Part shown: positions 8,636-18,506 of the stretch, in pieces | Numbering within the stretch: position 1 is the stretch's first letter | How the letters are laid out: every line of letters begins with the position of its first letter | From: a bacterium EF100-94H03 bin56 | GTDB taxonomy: Bacteria; Pseudomonadota; Alphaproteobacteria; SP197 | DNA: 64,000 nucleotides | NCBI GenBank assembly: GCA_002238685.1 | Contig: MPMV01000005.1 | Span: 62,001 to 126,000 of the forward strand | Direction: 5' to 3' | Program-made: the position numbers and the translations under genes | Notes under the pieces: generated by a model | Database searches by the model: none | The model's input: only the letters and a program-made list of their open reading frames with translations | Told to the model about the DNA's origin: nothing

Positions 8636-9163
8636 ATGGGTGATGGCATGAGTCGCAAGCGGACCTTCACCAAACGCCAGTTGCGTGATGCGCTGGGCAT
8701 GTTCGCAACCGGTGTGACGATCATCACTTCCTCGACACGCGACGGCGAACTCCTCGGAATCACGGCCAATTCCTTCAATGCGGTGTCACTCGACCCGCCC
8801 ATGGTGCTGTTCAGCCTGTCCCGCGAAGCGCACAGCCTCAACAAGTTCGAGACATCGGACTTTTTCGCCGTCAACATCCTGTCGACGCGTCAACGCGCCC
8901 TCTCCGACCGTTTCGCCCGTGCATCGGTCGACAAGTGGAAGGATGTCGCCTTTGAAACCGGCGTGACGGGATGCCCGATGTTCCCGGGTTCACTGGCGCG
9001 TTTCGAGTGTTACACGCGGTTTCACTATGATGGCGGCGATCACGTCATCTTTGTCGGTGAAGCCTTTTCGATGATGCTGGGTGATCCGGCCGATCCTCTC
9101 CTCTACTTCCAGGGAAACTATCGTTCGCTGACACCCGATGTCTCCGACCTTGAATGGTCCTGA
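8636..9163 (+). CDS. Flavin reductase domain protein (NADH:FMN oxidoreductase type)
   Basis: A 175-residue flavin reductase-like (HpaC/RutF type) protein. The family signature runs LRDALGMFATGVTIIT, then GITANSFNAVSLDPPMVLFS, NKFETSDFFAVNIL, and a C-terminal PLLYFQGNYRSL. Such proteins reduce FMN or FAD with NAD(P)H and pass it to a flavin monooxygenase. AGGGAG lies 3 bases before ATG 8636; ATG 8648 is an equally reasonable start. The last 46 bases overlap the 3' end of the convergent N-formylglutamate amidohydrolase gene. A partner monooxygenase is not adjacent; the LLM-class protein at 24.6 kb is one distant candidate. Confidence 0.88.
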   Translation: MGDGMSRKRTFTKRQLRDALGMFATGVTIITSSTRDGELLGITANSFNAVSLDPPMVLFSLSREAHSLNKFETSDFFAVNILSTRQRALSDRFARASVDKWKDVAFETGVTGCPMFPGSLARFECYTRFHYDGGDHVIFVGEAFSMMLGDPADPLLYFQGNYRSLTPDVSDLEWS

Positions 9164-9975
9164 AGCGGCGCGCGGGAGCCGGCGTCGCTGGTGATCCAGT
9201 CGAGGGCTGCTGTCACGTACCGGGTGATGAGGTCGGAAACTGACTGAGCGGAGTTGTCGCGCCAGCGCAGGGGCAGGGTCTCTTCCATGTAGATCGCCTG
9301 TGAGAGTTCCAGCTGGACGGCATGAACGCCTCGTGACGGCCTGCCGTAATGACGGGTGATGTAGCCCCCTTTGAAACGGCCATTGATGGCAACGCTGAAG
9401 GTGTCCTGTTCGCTCAGCGGGGCCACGACACGCTCAAGGAGTTCGGGGTGTGCCGCTACGCCGTCCGCTGTTCCGACATTGAAGTCGGCAAGCCTGCCAT
9501 CGAAGAGCCGCGGCACTTCGGAGCGGATGGAGTGACCATCGAGGAGGACGATCTGCCGGTGGTGCTTCAACAGCCTGGCGATCTCGTTCGCGAGAGTGTC
9601 GTGCCACGGTTTCCAGTAGAGGGCGATGCGCTCCTCGATGGCCCGGGCGTCGGGACGCTGTCCGGGGAGGTAGATCTCCTCGTAATCAAAGGTTGTGAGG
9701 GGGACCAGTTCGGAGGTGTCTTCTCCCGGATAGAGGACCCGTTCGTCCGTCGCCCGGTTGAGATCAACGACATAGCGGGAATGGGTGGCAGTCACCACAG
9801 TCGCACCGAGGTCTTCGGTACAGGAATAGAGCCTGTCGACATGCCAGTCGGTGTCGGGAAGGTGCCGGGCGATTGGTGTCATCCGGTCGGAGATCGCTGC
9901 AGGGAGCCGGGTGCCGACATGGGGGAAACTGATCAGTAGGGGAGCTCGGCCCCGTTTCACGATGGATGTCTGCAC
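9118..9975 (-). CDS. N-formylglutamate amidohydrolase (HutG-like)
   Basis: A 285-residue zinc-dependent N-formylglutamate amidohydrolase family protein. The early ISFPHVGTRLP (usual SxPHxG), DTDWHVDRLY, ATHSRYVVDLNR and LDGHSIRSEVPRL blocks are the conserved metal and substrate segments, and ITRHYGRPSRGVHAVQLELS near residue 230 is the C-terminal signature. Characterised members release formate from N-formyl-L-glutamate in histidine degradation, but no other hut gene is present here, so another N-formyl or N-acyl amino acid is possible. It lies 11 bases downstream of the penicillin-acylase gene, consistent with one minus-strand transcript that also includes the CaiB-like gene. Confidence 0.88.
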   Translation of the reverse strand: MQTSIVKRGRAPLLISFPHVGTRLPAAISDRMTPIARHLPDTDWHVDRLYSCTEDLGATVVTATHSRYVVDLNRATDERVLYPGEDTSELVPLTTFDYEEIYLPGQRPDARAIEERIALYWKPWHDTLANEIARLLKHHRQIVLLDGHSIRSEVPRLFDGRLADFNVGTADGVAAHPELLERVVAPLSEQDTFSVAINGRFKGGYITRHYGRPSRGVHAVQLELSQAIYMEETLPLRWRDNSAQSVSDLITRYVTAALDWITSDAGSRAPLQDHSRSETSGVSER

Positions 9976-9986
9976 GGGCGGGTCCT

Positions 9987-12377
9987 TTATGGTGTTGTCA
10001 GGCTGGCGGGCACGAGGATGAGGTGGTTGGCGGCATGGGCGATCCTGCTGCCTGGAGCAATTGTCACAGGCTGGTTGGCATGCCAGCGCTCCACCATATT
10101 GTCATAGTACGGCGAAAAGGGATTGCCTGACTGGCCGGGCATGGTGATGAAGTGTCCTGTCACGGGATCGCCGAGATCGATCACGGCACGCAGGGCCGGA
10201 CCGTGGAAGGTGTTGAACGTCTCATTTCCGGACGCGAGACGGTAGCTCGTGGCCGAGATGCTGTAGCCGTCACCGCCCAAGGGTACGTTGACGCCAGTCA
10301 GGGCGTCGAGAATGGGGACCAGACCGAAGAGCGGATGGCGCAGGTGCATCACGTGGACATCACCCCAGATCCAGCCGGACGGGTCGCCGCCAAGTGCCCT
10401 GACAAGGGTGTCCGCTGCTTCGTCGAGGGCGCGGCCGGAGACTTCGGCGCACGTGAGGGTCTCTCCGGCCACGGTATCGTTGCACCAGCCGTGTGTATCA
10501 TCGTCGAGAGTTGCAAGAACAAACAGCGGGCGGTCCCTCCATGCCTCAGCGAAGAGGTCGCCCAGCTCGTCTGCATAGATGGCCCGCGTGAGAGCGCGGT
10601 ACCAGGTATGGAAAATCGTGGGCGCAACGAGGTCGGCATCCATGGAGTAGTCCCAGTCCTCCAGGCGAATCTGCAACAATCGCCCGTTCGTGGTCTGCGG
10701 CTTCCCGGCGAGGGCATGGGGGACCAGGGCCGAGGCAAGACCCGACCAGGTGTCAAGCTGGAGGCGGGAGAAGCTGGCCGGGTCGTGACGTGTCCCGGAA
10801 TTCAGAACATCGTGAATTCGCTGAGCCCGCCATTCCGGTTCCCATCGATGACCGAGGAAATAGGGGTAGTCCTTGCCGACTGGGCGGTTGTTGGCGGCCG
10901 CAATGATGCCGGACGGCGGATCGATGACGCGGGGCAGTTCGTCGAAGGGGATGCGCCCCACCCAGTCCGCTTCGCCGGAACTCCCGTCGACGGGAAGGCG
11001 ACCGTCACCGGAGCGGCGCACGGGCACGAACCCTGGGGACAGCATTCCGATGGATCCATCCCTGCCGGCATAGATGATGTTCTGCATCGGACCGGCGAAG
11101 TTGCGGCCAGCGCTGTAGAAGGTCTGCCAGTTCTCGGCCGTGTGAAGGAGAAGCGCCGCACTCGCGCTCTGGTCATCGTCATGCAGCATGGTCCAGGCAA
11201 GTGCGAGCACCTCGTCATCATCGGTGTCGCCTTCGAGGGAACTGACCATTCCCGTCAGCACGGGTCCGTGTCGGGTTTCGAGCATCGTGACCTGCCGGTT
11301 TCTGGAAAACCTGACGGCAATGGTTTCGTTGCGCACCGCAAAAGGCAGTGGTCCGGCGGGTGTCGCGTAGCGACCCGGGTTGTCGGGGTCACGCCGTTCG
11401 ACAAAGAGATCCTGGGTGTCAGGTCCGGTGTTGGAGAGCGTCCAGGCGATGGCGCCGTTCGTGCCGACGAGAACCAGTGGCAGGCCAGGCAGGGTGGCGC
11501 CGGCAACGCTCAGTCCTGGCGCCGCCATGTGGGCGAGATACCAGACCGAGGGGATGGCGAAGCCGAGATGCGGATCGTTGGCGGCGAGCGGGGACCCCGA
11601 AACGGTATGCTCGCCGCTCACCGCCCAGTTGTTGGAGCCGTTGTTGGTATCGGGAAGGAGGCGGGCGAAGAATGTGGCGAATGCCGCAAAGTCAATCCCT
11701 TCCTCGAGATCGATGATGGTTGTGTCGCTGTCGGGAGACGGGGGAAGAAAGCTCGCGGCCTTCTCCGGTCCCAGTCGTTGTACCAGCGCAGCATGCAGTG
11801 CCTCCTCGCGCCAGTTTCCCGAGAGCATGAGGGCCATGACCTTGAGCCAGGAGACGGAATCGGCGGGATGCCAGGGTTCCGGTTCATTGGCCAGAAGAAG
11901 CGCCAGTTCCGGTGCCGGGGGTCCGGAGCGTGTGGCGAGCCAGGCATTCACGCCTGCCGCGTAGGCTTCGAGGGCCACACGCGTCTCGGGAGGCAGCGTG
12001 GCAAGGGATGAACGCGCCGCCCGGTAGAGGTCGAGCAGGCGCAGGAACCGGTCGTTGTCGATAGCCAGCGACCCCACGAGTTCGGCGATCCGTCCCTGGG
12101 CGCCGCGGCGTTGCATCTCCATCTGGAAGAAGCGGTCCTGGGCGTGGGCGAAACCGAGCCCGAAGTAGGCATCCTCGGGTGACCCGGCATGGATATGGGG
12201 AATGCCCCATTCATCGCGCAGTATGTCGACCGGCCCGGAGATGCCTTCGACAGTGATCGAGCCGTCAATGTCGGGAAGGGAGGTCCGGAGCCAGAGATAG
12301 AGGCCCGCGCCGATGGCTGTAATCATCAGCATGATGATGAGGATCACGCCGGCCAAACGGCGCACGAACTTCCTCAT
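9987..12377 (-). CDS. Penicillin acylase family protein (Ntn hydrolase)
   Basis: A 796-residue penicillin amidase/N-acylhomoserine-lactone-acylase family precursor. Residues 7-29 form a hydrophobic N-terminal helix (signal or anchor), so the enzyme acts in the periplasm. The alpha chain contains DILRDEWGIPHIHA at about 51 and GFAHAQDRFFQMEMQRR at about 75. S248 in NNGSNNWAVSG is the expected autoproteolysis site and catalytic N-terminal Ser of the beta chain; LAANDPHLGF follows. The family hydrolyses N-acyl bonds in beta-lactams, acyl-homoserine lactones or acylated amino acids. The ATG overlaps the stop of the CaiB-like gene by one base (TGATG), showing translational coupling. Confidence 0.9.
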   Translation of the reverse strand: MRKFVRRLAGVILIIMLMITAIGAGLYLWLRTSLPDIDGSITVEGISGPVDILRDEWGIPHIHAGSPEDAYFGLGFAHAQDRFFQMEMQRRGAQGRIAELVGSLAIDNDRFLRLLDLYRAARSSLATLPPETRVALEAYAAGVNAWLATRSGPPAPELALLLANEPEPWHPADSVSWLKVMALMLSGNWREEALHAALVQRLGPEKAASFLPPSPDSDTTIIDLEEGIDFAAFATFFARLLPDTNNGSNNWAVSGEHTVSGSPLAANDPHLGFAIPSVWYLAHMAAPGLSVAGATLPGLPLVLVGTNGAIAWTLSNTGPDTQDLFVERRDPDNPGRYATPAGPLPFAVRNETIAVRFSRNRQVTMLETRHGPVLTGMVSSLEGDTDDDEVLALAWTMLHDDDQSASAALLLHTAENWQTFYSAGRNFAGPMQNIIYAGRDGSIGMLSPGFVPVRRSGDGRLPVDGSSGEADWVGRIPFDELPRVIDPPSGIIAAANNRPVGKDYPYFLGHRWEPEWRAQRIHDVLNSGTRHDPASFSRLQLDTWSGLASALVPHALAGKPQTTNGRLLQIRLEDWDYSMDADLVAPTIFHTWYRALTRAIYADELGDLFAEAWRDRPLFVLATLDDDTHGWCNDTVAGETLTCAEVSGRALDEAADTLVRALGGDPSGWIWGDVHVMHLRHPLFGLVPILDALTGVNVPLGGDGYSISATSYRLASGNETFNTFHGPALRAVIDLGDPVTGHFITMPGQSGNPFSPYYDNMVERWHANQPVTIAPGSRIAHAANHLILVPASLTTP

Positions 12378-13537
12378 CAGACAGGATCTCTGGAGCGAAG
12401 TTCCCGCAGAATGGCCTCGCGATGCTCGTCAAGGCCCGGGACGCTGCCGCGTCGTGGAGGATCCTCGAAAGCGGAAGACTTGATGGGGTTGCCTGGCATT
12501 CTGATGGAACCCGCCCGGGCATCCTCGGCGGTGACGATCATGTTGCGTGAGGCAACGTGCGGGTCAGTCATGACATCCGCGACCGTGTTGATGGAGCCGC
12601 AGGGAACTCCGGCATCCTGCAATGCGGTGAGCCAGTGATCACCCGGCCTGGTGGCCAGCACCTTCTCCAGCTCCTCATGGAGGGCGTCCACGTGCGCCGC
12701 CCGCATGGCGTTGGTGGCAAAGCGTTTGTCATCGGCAAGGCCAGAGAGTCCGAGGACATCACAGAGCTTTATGAAGAGATCGTCATTGCCTGCCGCAATG
12801 ACGATATGGCCGTCAACGGTTCTGAATGCGTCAAAGGGAACGATTGACGGATGGCGGGTGCCAAGCGGACCCGGGACCTCACCGGTGGCGGCGTGGCGGA
12901 CGATTGCATTTTCCAGAATGGCGATCTGGCAATCGAGCATCGCCACATCGATCATTGCTCCCTCACCGGTCCCGGCCCTGTGGTGGAGGGCTGACGTGAT
13001 GCCGATTGTCGTGAAGAGGGCCGCCGCGATGTCACCGATCGAGGTGCCGACACGCGTCGGTTCGCCTTCCGGATGTCCGGTGAGACTCATGACACCGCCC
13101 ATGGCCTGGACAACCAGATCGTATGCCGGCCGGTGGCTGTAGGGGCCGTTCTGGCCAAATCCGGAGACCGCGGCATAGACGAGGCCCGGATTCCGTTCCT
13201 TCAGGAATGCCCACGGATAGCCGAGACGTTCCATGACACCGGGGCGAAAATTCTCGATGAGCACATCGGCGGAACCGAGCAGGGCCTCGAACACCTCGCG
13301 GTCACTATCGTTCCTGAGATCGAGAGCGATGCTCTCCTTGCCGCGGTTGATCGAGGCAAAATAGCCCGAAAGCGTCCCCAGGAACGGTCCGATTTCCCTG
13401 GCATCATCGCCGGTCTCCGGTTGTTCGACCTTGATGACCCGTGCACCGAGGTCATGCAGCATCATGGTGCAGTAGGGTCCGGCGAGGACCCGTGTCAGGT
13501 CGATGACCGTGATGCCATTGAGTGGCCCGTCGGGCAT
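12377..13537 (-). CDS. CaiB/BaiF family (class III) CoA-transferase
   Basis: A 386-residue class III CoA-transferase. It opens with PLNGITVIDLTRVLAGPYC, then VIKVEQPETGDDAR, FASINRGKESIALDLR and ENFRPGVMERLG, the standard order in CaiB, Frc and BaiF. The catalytic Asp should be in the DVAMLDCQ segment near residue 190. These enzymes move CoA between carboxylic acids such as carnitine, oxalate, formate or succinate. ATG 13537 has AGGAGG nine bases upstream and is preferred over the in-frame TTG at 13570. Overlap with the penicillin-acylase gene and proximity of the HutG-like gene suggest a three-gene unit for an N-acylated or carboxylated compound. Confidence 0.9.
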   Translation of the reverse strand: MPDGPLNGITVIDLTRVLAGPYCTMMLHDLGARVIKVEQPETGDDAREIGPFLGTLSGYFASINRGKESIALDLRNDSDREVFEALLGSADVLIENFRPGVMERLGYPWAFLKERNPGLVYAAVSGFGQNGPYSHRPAYDLVVQAMGGVMSLTGHPEGEPTRVGTSIGDIAAALFTTIGITSALHHRAGTGEGAMIDVAMLDCQIAILENAIVRHAATGEVPGPLGTRHPSIVPFDAFRTVDGHIVIAAGNDDLFIKLCDVLGLSGLADDKRFATNAMRAAHVDALHEELEKVLATRPGDHWLTALQDAGVPCGSINTVADVMTDPHVASRNMIVTAEDARAGSIRMPGNPIKSSAFEDPPRRGSVPGLDEHREAILRELRSRDPV

Positions 13538-13596
13538 GAACGACAACCCTCCTGGAATGCGGCCGGACAATCACACGAAGCAGGGTCCTTCGTCCA

Positions 13597-14661
<1,065 letters not shown>

Positions 14662-14677
14662 TTACCTGGACCGGTCG

Positions 14678-14718
14678 ACGGCGGAACGGGACGCAAGATT
14701 GAGGTCCCGTTCCGCCGT
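14678..14718. promoter_or_regulatory. Perfect 15-bp hairpin upstream of hemB
   Basis: ACGGCGGAACGGGAC at 14678-14692 pairs perfectly with its inverted copy at 14704-14718 across an 11-base loop. It sits 71 bases upstream of hemB on the strand that would be transcribed into hemB. No T-run follows on either strand, so it is not a standard intrinsic terminator. It may be a leader hairpin, a regulator site, or a boundary between hemB and the 6S RNA candidate. Confidence 0.5.
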
Positions 14719-14782
14719 GCCACTACCCCGTCAGGGCCGCTCCGCCGCCAGAAGATATGGCCGCTGCCGGGATAATCCCGTA

Positions 14783-14945
14783 GACTTCCGTCGCCGTCGT
14801 GTGCCGACGGCGGTGTTTCCGTGATGCTGTTCGGGTAGGCAAGACTGGTCTCCGGTCCCTTCAGGGCCCACGGAGATCCATCCGTGGCGCTTTAGCGGTT
14901 GGTGTCGCGGACGCAAGCTGCCCTATCAAATCCCGCGGATCCACC
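14783..14945 (+). ncRNA. ssrS: Probable 6S RNA
   Basis: A roughly 160-base non-coding segment resembles 6S RNA, the regulator that holds sigma70 RNA polymerase in stationary phase. The stretch GTGGCGCTTTAGCGGTTGG at 14883-14901 closely parallels GUGGCGCUCCGCGGUUGG of E. coli 6S RNA. A terminal hairpin (TCTCCG at 14850-14855 with CGGAGA at 14871-14876, inner CCCT/AGGG) sits at the centre, and GGGTAG pairs with CTGCCC further out, giving the near-symmetric rod expected. A GATAAT -10-like box at 14771-14776 would place the start at about 14783; no good -35 is visible. The ends are estimates. The likeness is from memory, not a covariance search. Confidence 0.62.
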
Positions 14946-14961
14946 CCAAGGGGGGATCATC

Positions 14962-14986
14962 AAGGGGCGAAATGTCCCCTTTGTTC
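14962..14986 (+). terminator. Possible terminator after the 6S RNA candidate
   Basis: AAGGGG and CCCCTT form a 6-bp stem with an 8-base loop, followed on the plus strand by TTTGTT. A second hairpin made of the GATCC...GGATC arms lies just upstream. This is a weak intrinsic terminator in the right place and orientation to end a plus-strand small RNA. Confidence 0.4.
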
Positions 14987-14989
14987 CGT

Positions 14990-15018
14990 TATCTATGTTC
15001 TCGGATCGCGATTGTCAA
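14990..15018 (-). promoter_or_regulatory. Sigma70-like promoter reading toward hemB
   Basis: On the minus strand TTGACA (15018-15013) is a perfect -35 and is followed after 17 bases by TAGATA (14995-14990), a 3-of-6 match to the -10; GATAAC two bases further on is the alternative. The start would be near 14983, giving a leader of about 375 bases for hemB that runs antisense through the 6S RNA candidate. Confidence 0.45.
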
Positions 15019-15037
15019 CGCTCTCCCGTCAGCAACT

Positions 15038-16234
15038 TCAGCCGGTGAAGGCCTGGATGCCGGTCTGGGCGCGGCCGAGAATGAGGGCATGGATGTCGTG
15101 GGTGCCTTCATAGGTGTTGACTGCTTCGAGATTCAGCAAGTGGCGAATGACACCGTACTGATCGCTCACACCATTGCCGCCATGCATGTCGCGGGACGCG
15201 CGGGCAATATCGAGTGCCTTGCCGCATGAATTGCGCTTGATGAGGGAGATCATCTCGGGCGTTGCCCGGCCTTCGTTCTTGAGGCGGCCCACCCTCAGGC
15301 AGGCCTCAAGCCCGATGGCAATCTCCGTCTGCATGTCGGCAAGCTTCTTCTGAATGAGCTGGTTGGCGGCAAGGGGCCGGCCGAACTGGGTTCGTTCCAG
15401 GGTGTAAGAGCGGGCTGCCTGCCAGCAGTAGGTGGCTGCCCCGAGAGCCCCCCAGGCGATACCGTAGCGGGCATTGTTGAGGCAGCCGAAGGGTCCTTTC
15501 AGGCCGCGGATCTTCGGGAAGGCACTCTCCTCCGGACAGAAGACATTCTCCATGACGATCTCGCCGGTCGGACTGGCGCGCAGACTGAACTTTCCCTCGA
15601 TTCCCGGAGTCGACAGTCCCTCCATGCCACGCTCGAGAAGGAATCCCCTGATGGCGCCCTCGTCATCCTTTGCCCAGACCACCATCACATCGGCGATCGG
15701 CGCATTCGAGATCCACATCTTGGCGCCGCTCAACCGGTATCCGCCGGCCACCGCGCGCGCGCGGGTTGTCATGGAACCGGGATCCGAGCCGTGATCGGGC
15801 TCCGTGAGACCGAATGCCCCGACCATGGCGCCGCAGGCCAGTGCCGGAAGATACTTCTGACGCTGTTCTTCGGTTCCATAAGCGTGAATGGGGTGCATCA
15901 CCAGACTCGACTGCACCGAGGCCGACGAACGGTAGGCACTGTCGATCCGCTCAATCTCGAAGGCGATGAGACCGTACGCAACCTGACTGATGCCGGCACA
16001 GCCATAACCGTCGATTGTCGCCCCGAGCAGTCCCATCTCGCCCATGCGGCGGATGATTTCGCGGTCTCCGGTCTCCTCGCGAAAGTCCCTCGTCACCCGC
16101 TGCGCCAGGTAGTCTTCGCAGAACTGCCGCGTCGAATCGCGGATCATGCGTTCCTCCTCGTCGAGCTGTTCGTCGATCAGGAACGGGTCGTCCCACCTGA
16201 AGGAGGGACGGGAAGGGATCGTGTTCACGGTCAT
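15038..16234 (-). CDS. gcdH: Glutaryl-CoA dehydrogenase-type acyl-CoA dehydrogenase
   Basis: A 398-residue acyl-CoA dehydrogenase with features of glutaryl-CoA dehydrogenase: [20 protein letters not shown] and [18 protein letters not shown] in the FAD region, LARTQFG-like [17 protein letters not shown], and the C-terminal [20 protein letters not shown] in which the Glu is the catalytic base. It oxidises and decarboxylates glutaryl-CoA to crotonyl-CoA in lysine and tryptophan breakdown, passing electrons to ETF. ATG 16234 ([11 protein letters not shown]) matches the usual N-terminus better than the in-frame start at 16264. No CoA-transferase gene sits beside it, although a CaiB-like one lies 1.5 kb away. 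Confidence 0.93.
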   Translation of the reverse strand: MTVNTIPSRPSFRWDDPFLIDEQLDEEERMIRDSTRQFCEDYLAQRVTRDFREETGDREIIRRMGEMGLLGATIDGYGCAGISQVAYGLIAFEIERIDSAYRSSASVQSSLVMHPIHAYGTEEQRQKYLPALACGAMVGAFGLTEPDHGSDPGSMTTRARAVAGGYRLSGAKMWISNAPIADVMVVWAKDDEGAIRGFLLERGMEGLSTPGIEGKFSLRASPTGEIVMENVFCPEESAFPKIRGLKGPFGCLNNARYGIAWGALGAATYCWQAARSYTLERTQFGRPLAANQLIQKKLADMQTEIAIGLEACLRVGRLKNEGRATPEMISLIKRNSCGKALDIARASRDMHGGNGVSDQYGVIRHLLNLEAVNTYEGTHDIHALILGRAQTGIQAFTG

Positions 16235-16700
16235 TGTCTTTCTGAAGTGACGGAACACCGGCAACCTAATCCGAATTCCTTCTCGCGATCAATTGCGTCG
16301 ACGCTGCCGGCTGCGCACGCATGACTTTCCCTGCCGGGTTCATGATTCCAGGCCGTGTAATCTGGTCGTCCAGGTGCGTTTCCGCTGAGGAAGATCATGA
16401 CTTCAGGACGCTCGTCCAGAATCTGTTCGAGGCACCGGGGCCCGGGAGACATCTCGACATCGGGCCAGGACAACGTGACGGATTGCGTGCCGTCATGGCT
16501 TTGATCGAATCGCCCTTCTCGATGTGGTTTGTTCTCACTGGCCCCGACCCCGGATGAGAGTTTGCGGAGTTGCTCCATATCCACCAGGGCCGAAGGCAAC
16601 TTCGTGAAGTTTGCGAAACGCAACATGCGCGGGTTACCTGTCCTTACCGCTGCCTGGTTTTCCGGCTTTCACCTGAAGCCGGAAGGAACGGAGAGGATGA
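16235..16700. other. Divergent intergenic region with a hairpin before the serine hydrolase
   Basis: No gene in this 466-base divergent region can be supported; the minus-strand frame over 16231-16626 has no recognisable domain. TTCCGGCTT at 16660-16668 and AAGCCGGAA at 16676-16684 form a perfect 9-bp hairpin with a 7-base loop, ending 16 bases before the ATG of the serine hydrolase and just ahead of its GGAGAGG. It could affect access to that ribosome binding site. Confidence 0.45.
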
Positions 16701-18095
16701 ATGACGAAGTGGCTCAACAACGCAATTCGCTATGTGGACGAGTGGCTCGACTTCCAGATGCGCCTGACCCGACAACCGGGTTGTGTCCTTGCATTCGCCA
16801 ACAAGGGGCGCCTGATCTTCGAGAAGGCCTATGGCCATGCCGATGTCGTGCACCGCAGGCGGATGACTCCGCGCCATCGTTTTCGGGTTGCCTCCCATTC
16901 CAAGAGCTTCACCGCGGCGGCCATCCTTCGTCTGAAGGAAGAAGGGAAGCTGCGCCTTGACGATCTGGCGGGAACATACGTCGAAGGACTTCACCCGTCC
17001 GTTGCCCGGGTCACGCTCTCTCAACTCCTCTCTCACGGTGCCGGTGTCGTGCGCGACGGAAGGGATGCCGGCCAATGGAGTGACGAGCGTGCGTTCGCCG
17101 ACAGAACTGAACTTCGTGCGGCGCTTGCCGAACCGCTCGTGATTCCGCCCGACAGCCGCATGAAATACTCCAATCATGGTTTCGGTTTGCTAGGCCTGGT
17201 GATCGAATCGGTCACCGGCGAAACCTACGGGTCGTGGATCACGCGTAACATTGTTCGTACATCTGGTCTTCGCGAGACGACGCCCGATATGCCGGTTGCC
17301 CGGGGAACGCCCCTGGCACGGGGGCACGGTAGCCACCTTCCGCTGGACAGACGTGTCGTCATTCCCGCCGACAATTGCACGCGTGGCCTGGCACCGGCGA
17401 CCGGCTTCGTCTCGACGGCGGGCGATCTGGCCCGTTTCTTCGCAAGCCTTGATCCCGACTCCCGGCGGAGTGTCCTCACACCCGAAAGCCGGCGGGCCAT
17501 GATTCACTGGCAGTGGCGTGACCCTCATTCGTCGGATGATGGCGGTTATGGCCTCGGTATGTGCTTGGGGTTCTTCGGTGGGTTGGAGTGGGCGGGGCAT
17601 GGTGGCGCGTTCCAGGGTGTCAGAAGCTGCACCGTGATGTTGCCGGGCTCGGGACTCTGTTTTTCCGTGCTCGCCAACGCCACCGACGGACTTGCCGAGC
17701 CATGGGCGGAAGGCATCGTGCGGATCCTCCGGGTGTTCCGGGACAATCCACTTCCGGGACCCTCCGCACGTTCATGGACCGGCAGGTGGTGGAATTCCGG
17801 TGAGGCTGTCGATCTCGTGGCTTTCGGCAACCGCGTCCTGGTGGCACAGCCGGACCGTCTTGATCCGTTCAAGGCGGCCGACGAAATCACCCTGACCGAA
17901 GAGCACCAGGGAACCATCAGCCTTTCCGGCGGCTACGGCATTCACGGCGAGCCAGCAAGACTGGAACGCGGGCGCGATGGCAAGGTGAACGAGGTCTGGT
18001 TCGGCGGCTTTCGCTGGGTGGGAGAGCGCCGCCACCGGGCCGAGCTGAAACGGAAGTACATGGGCCGTCATGGAAGTCGACGGCTGTCGCCATGA
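16701..18095 (+). CDS. Serine hydrolase, beta-lactamase/DD-peptidase-like (SxxK family)
   Basis: A 464-residue penicillin-binding-protein-like serine hydrolase. The nucleophile motif is S65-H-S-K68 within RVASHSKSFTAAAILRL, the second motif is Y156-S-N158, and the third is GHGG in EWAGHGGAFQG near residue 302. The family includes class C beta-lactamases, D-aminopeptidases and esterases such as EstB; the absence of an obvious signal peptide favours a cytoplasmic peptidase or esterase over a secreted beta-lactamase. The C-terminal ~110 residues form an extra domain like that of D-aminopeptidase-type members. GGAGAGG lies 4 bases before the ATG. It is probably monocistronic. Confidence 0.87.
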   Translation: MTKWLNNAIRYVDEWLDFQMRLTRQPGCVLAFANKGRLIFEKAYGHADVVHRRRMTPRHRFRVASHSKSFTAAAILRLKEEGKLRLDDLAGTYVEGLHPSVARVTLSQLLSHGAGVVRDGRDAGQWSDERAFADRTELRAALAEPLVIPPDSRMKYSNHGFGLLGLVIESVTGETYGSWITRNIVRTSGLRETTPDMPVARGTPLARGHGSHLPLDRRVVIPADNCTRGLAPATGFVSTAGDLARFFASLDPDSRRSVLTPESRRAMIHWQWRDPHSSDDGGYGLGMCLGFFGGLEWAGHGGAFQGVRSCTVMLPGSGLCFSVLANATDGLAEPWAEGIVRILRVFRDNPLPGPSARSWTGRWWNSGEAVDLVAFGNRVLVAQPDRLDPFKAADEITLTEEHQGTISLSGGYGIHGEPARLERGRDGKVNEVWFGGFRWVGERRHRAELKRKYMGRHGSRRLSP

Positions 18096-18506
18096 CAACC
18101 CGGCACGATCACCCAAGAGCCGGGATTCTCCAGAGGGCAGGTCTGGACACCGCTCCATGAGCCGCAATGCCGGGAAGGCACGGGCCTCGTTGAAATAGTA
18201 TTGTGAGCCCAGGGGCGTCGCGGCACCGCCTCGAACTCGCCGATAGTGTTGAGGTCAAGCTGCTCTGTGACAGTGCACCAGATCGCGCCTTCCATCACCG
18301 GATAAGTGGCAGGCGATCAAGGGTTCGGTGCCCGACGGCAGAGCGCGGGCATCCGGACAGGTGAGGCACCTGGCCCCGGCGACCCGAGCTTTCCCGCAGC
18401 ACGTGGTTCTCACGATCGCCACGTCTCCGGCATTGGGAGAGTGGCTGCGGTGGACCCGGGGATCATGTAGAATCCGCAAGAACCAGATTGCGGGGAGGGA
18501 GAGGAG
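18096..18506. other. 411-base gap without a supported gene
   Basis: No convincing gene was found between the serine hydrolase and the phytanoyl-CoA dioxygenase-like gene. Near the 3' end TAGAAT at about 18471 may be a -10 element for the downstream gene, and a run of GGGAGGGAGAGGAG directly before ATG 18507 is an unusually strong Shine-Dalgarno. Confidence 0.4.

Noticed and set aside
14678-14718. Intrinsic terminator
   Set aside because: The stem is perfect but neither strand has a T-run after it.
16231-16626. 131-residue minus-strand frame between gcdH and the serine hydrolase
   Set aside because: No domain and poor composition; probably chance.
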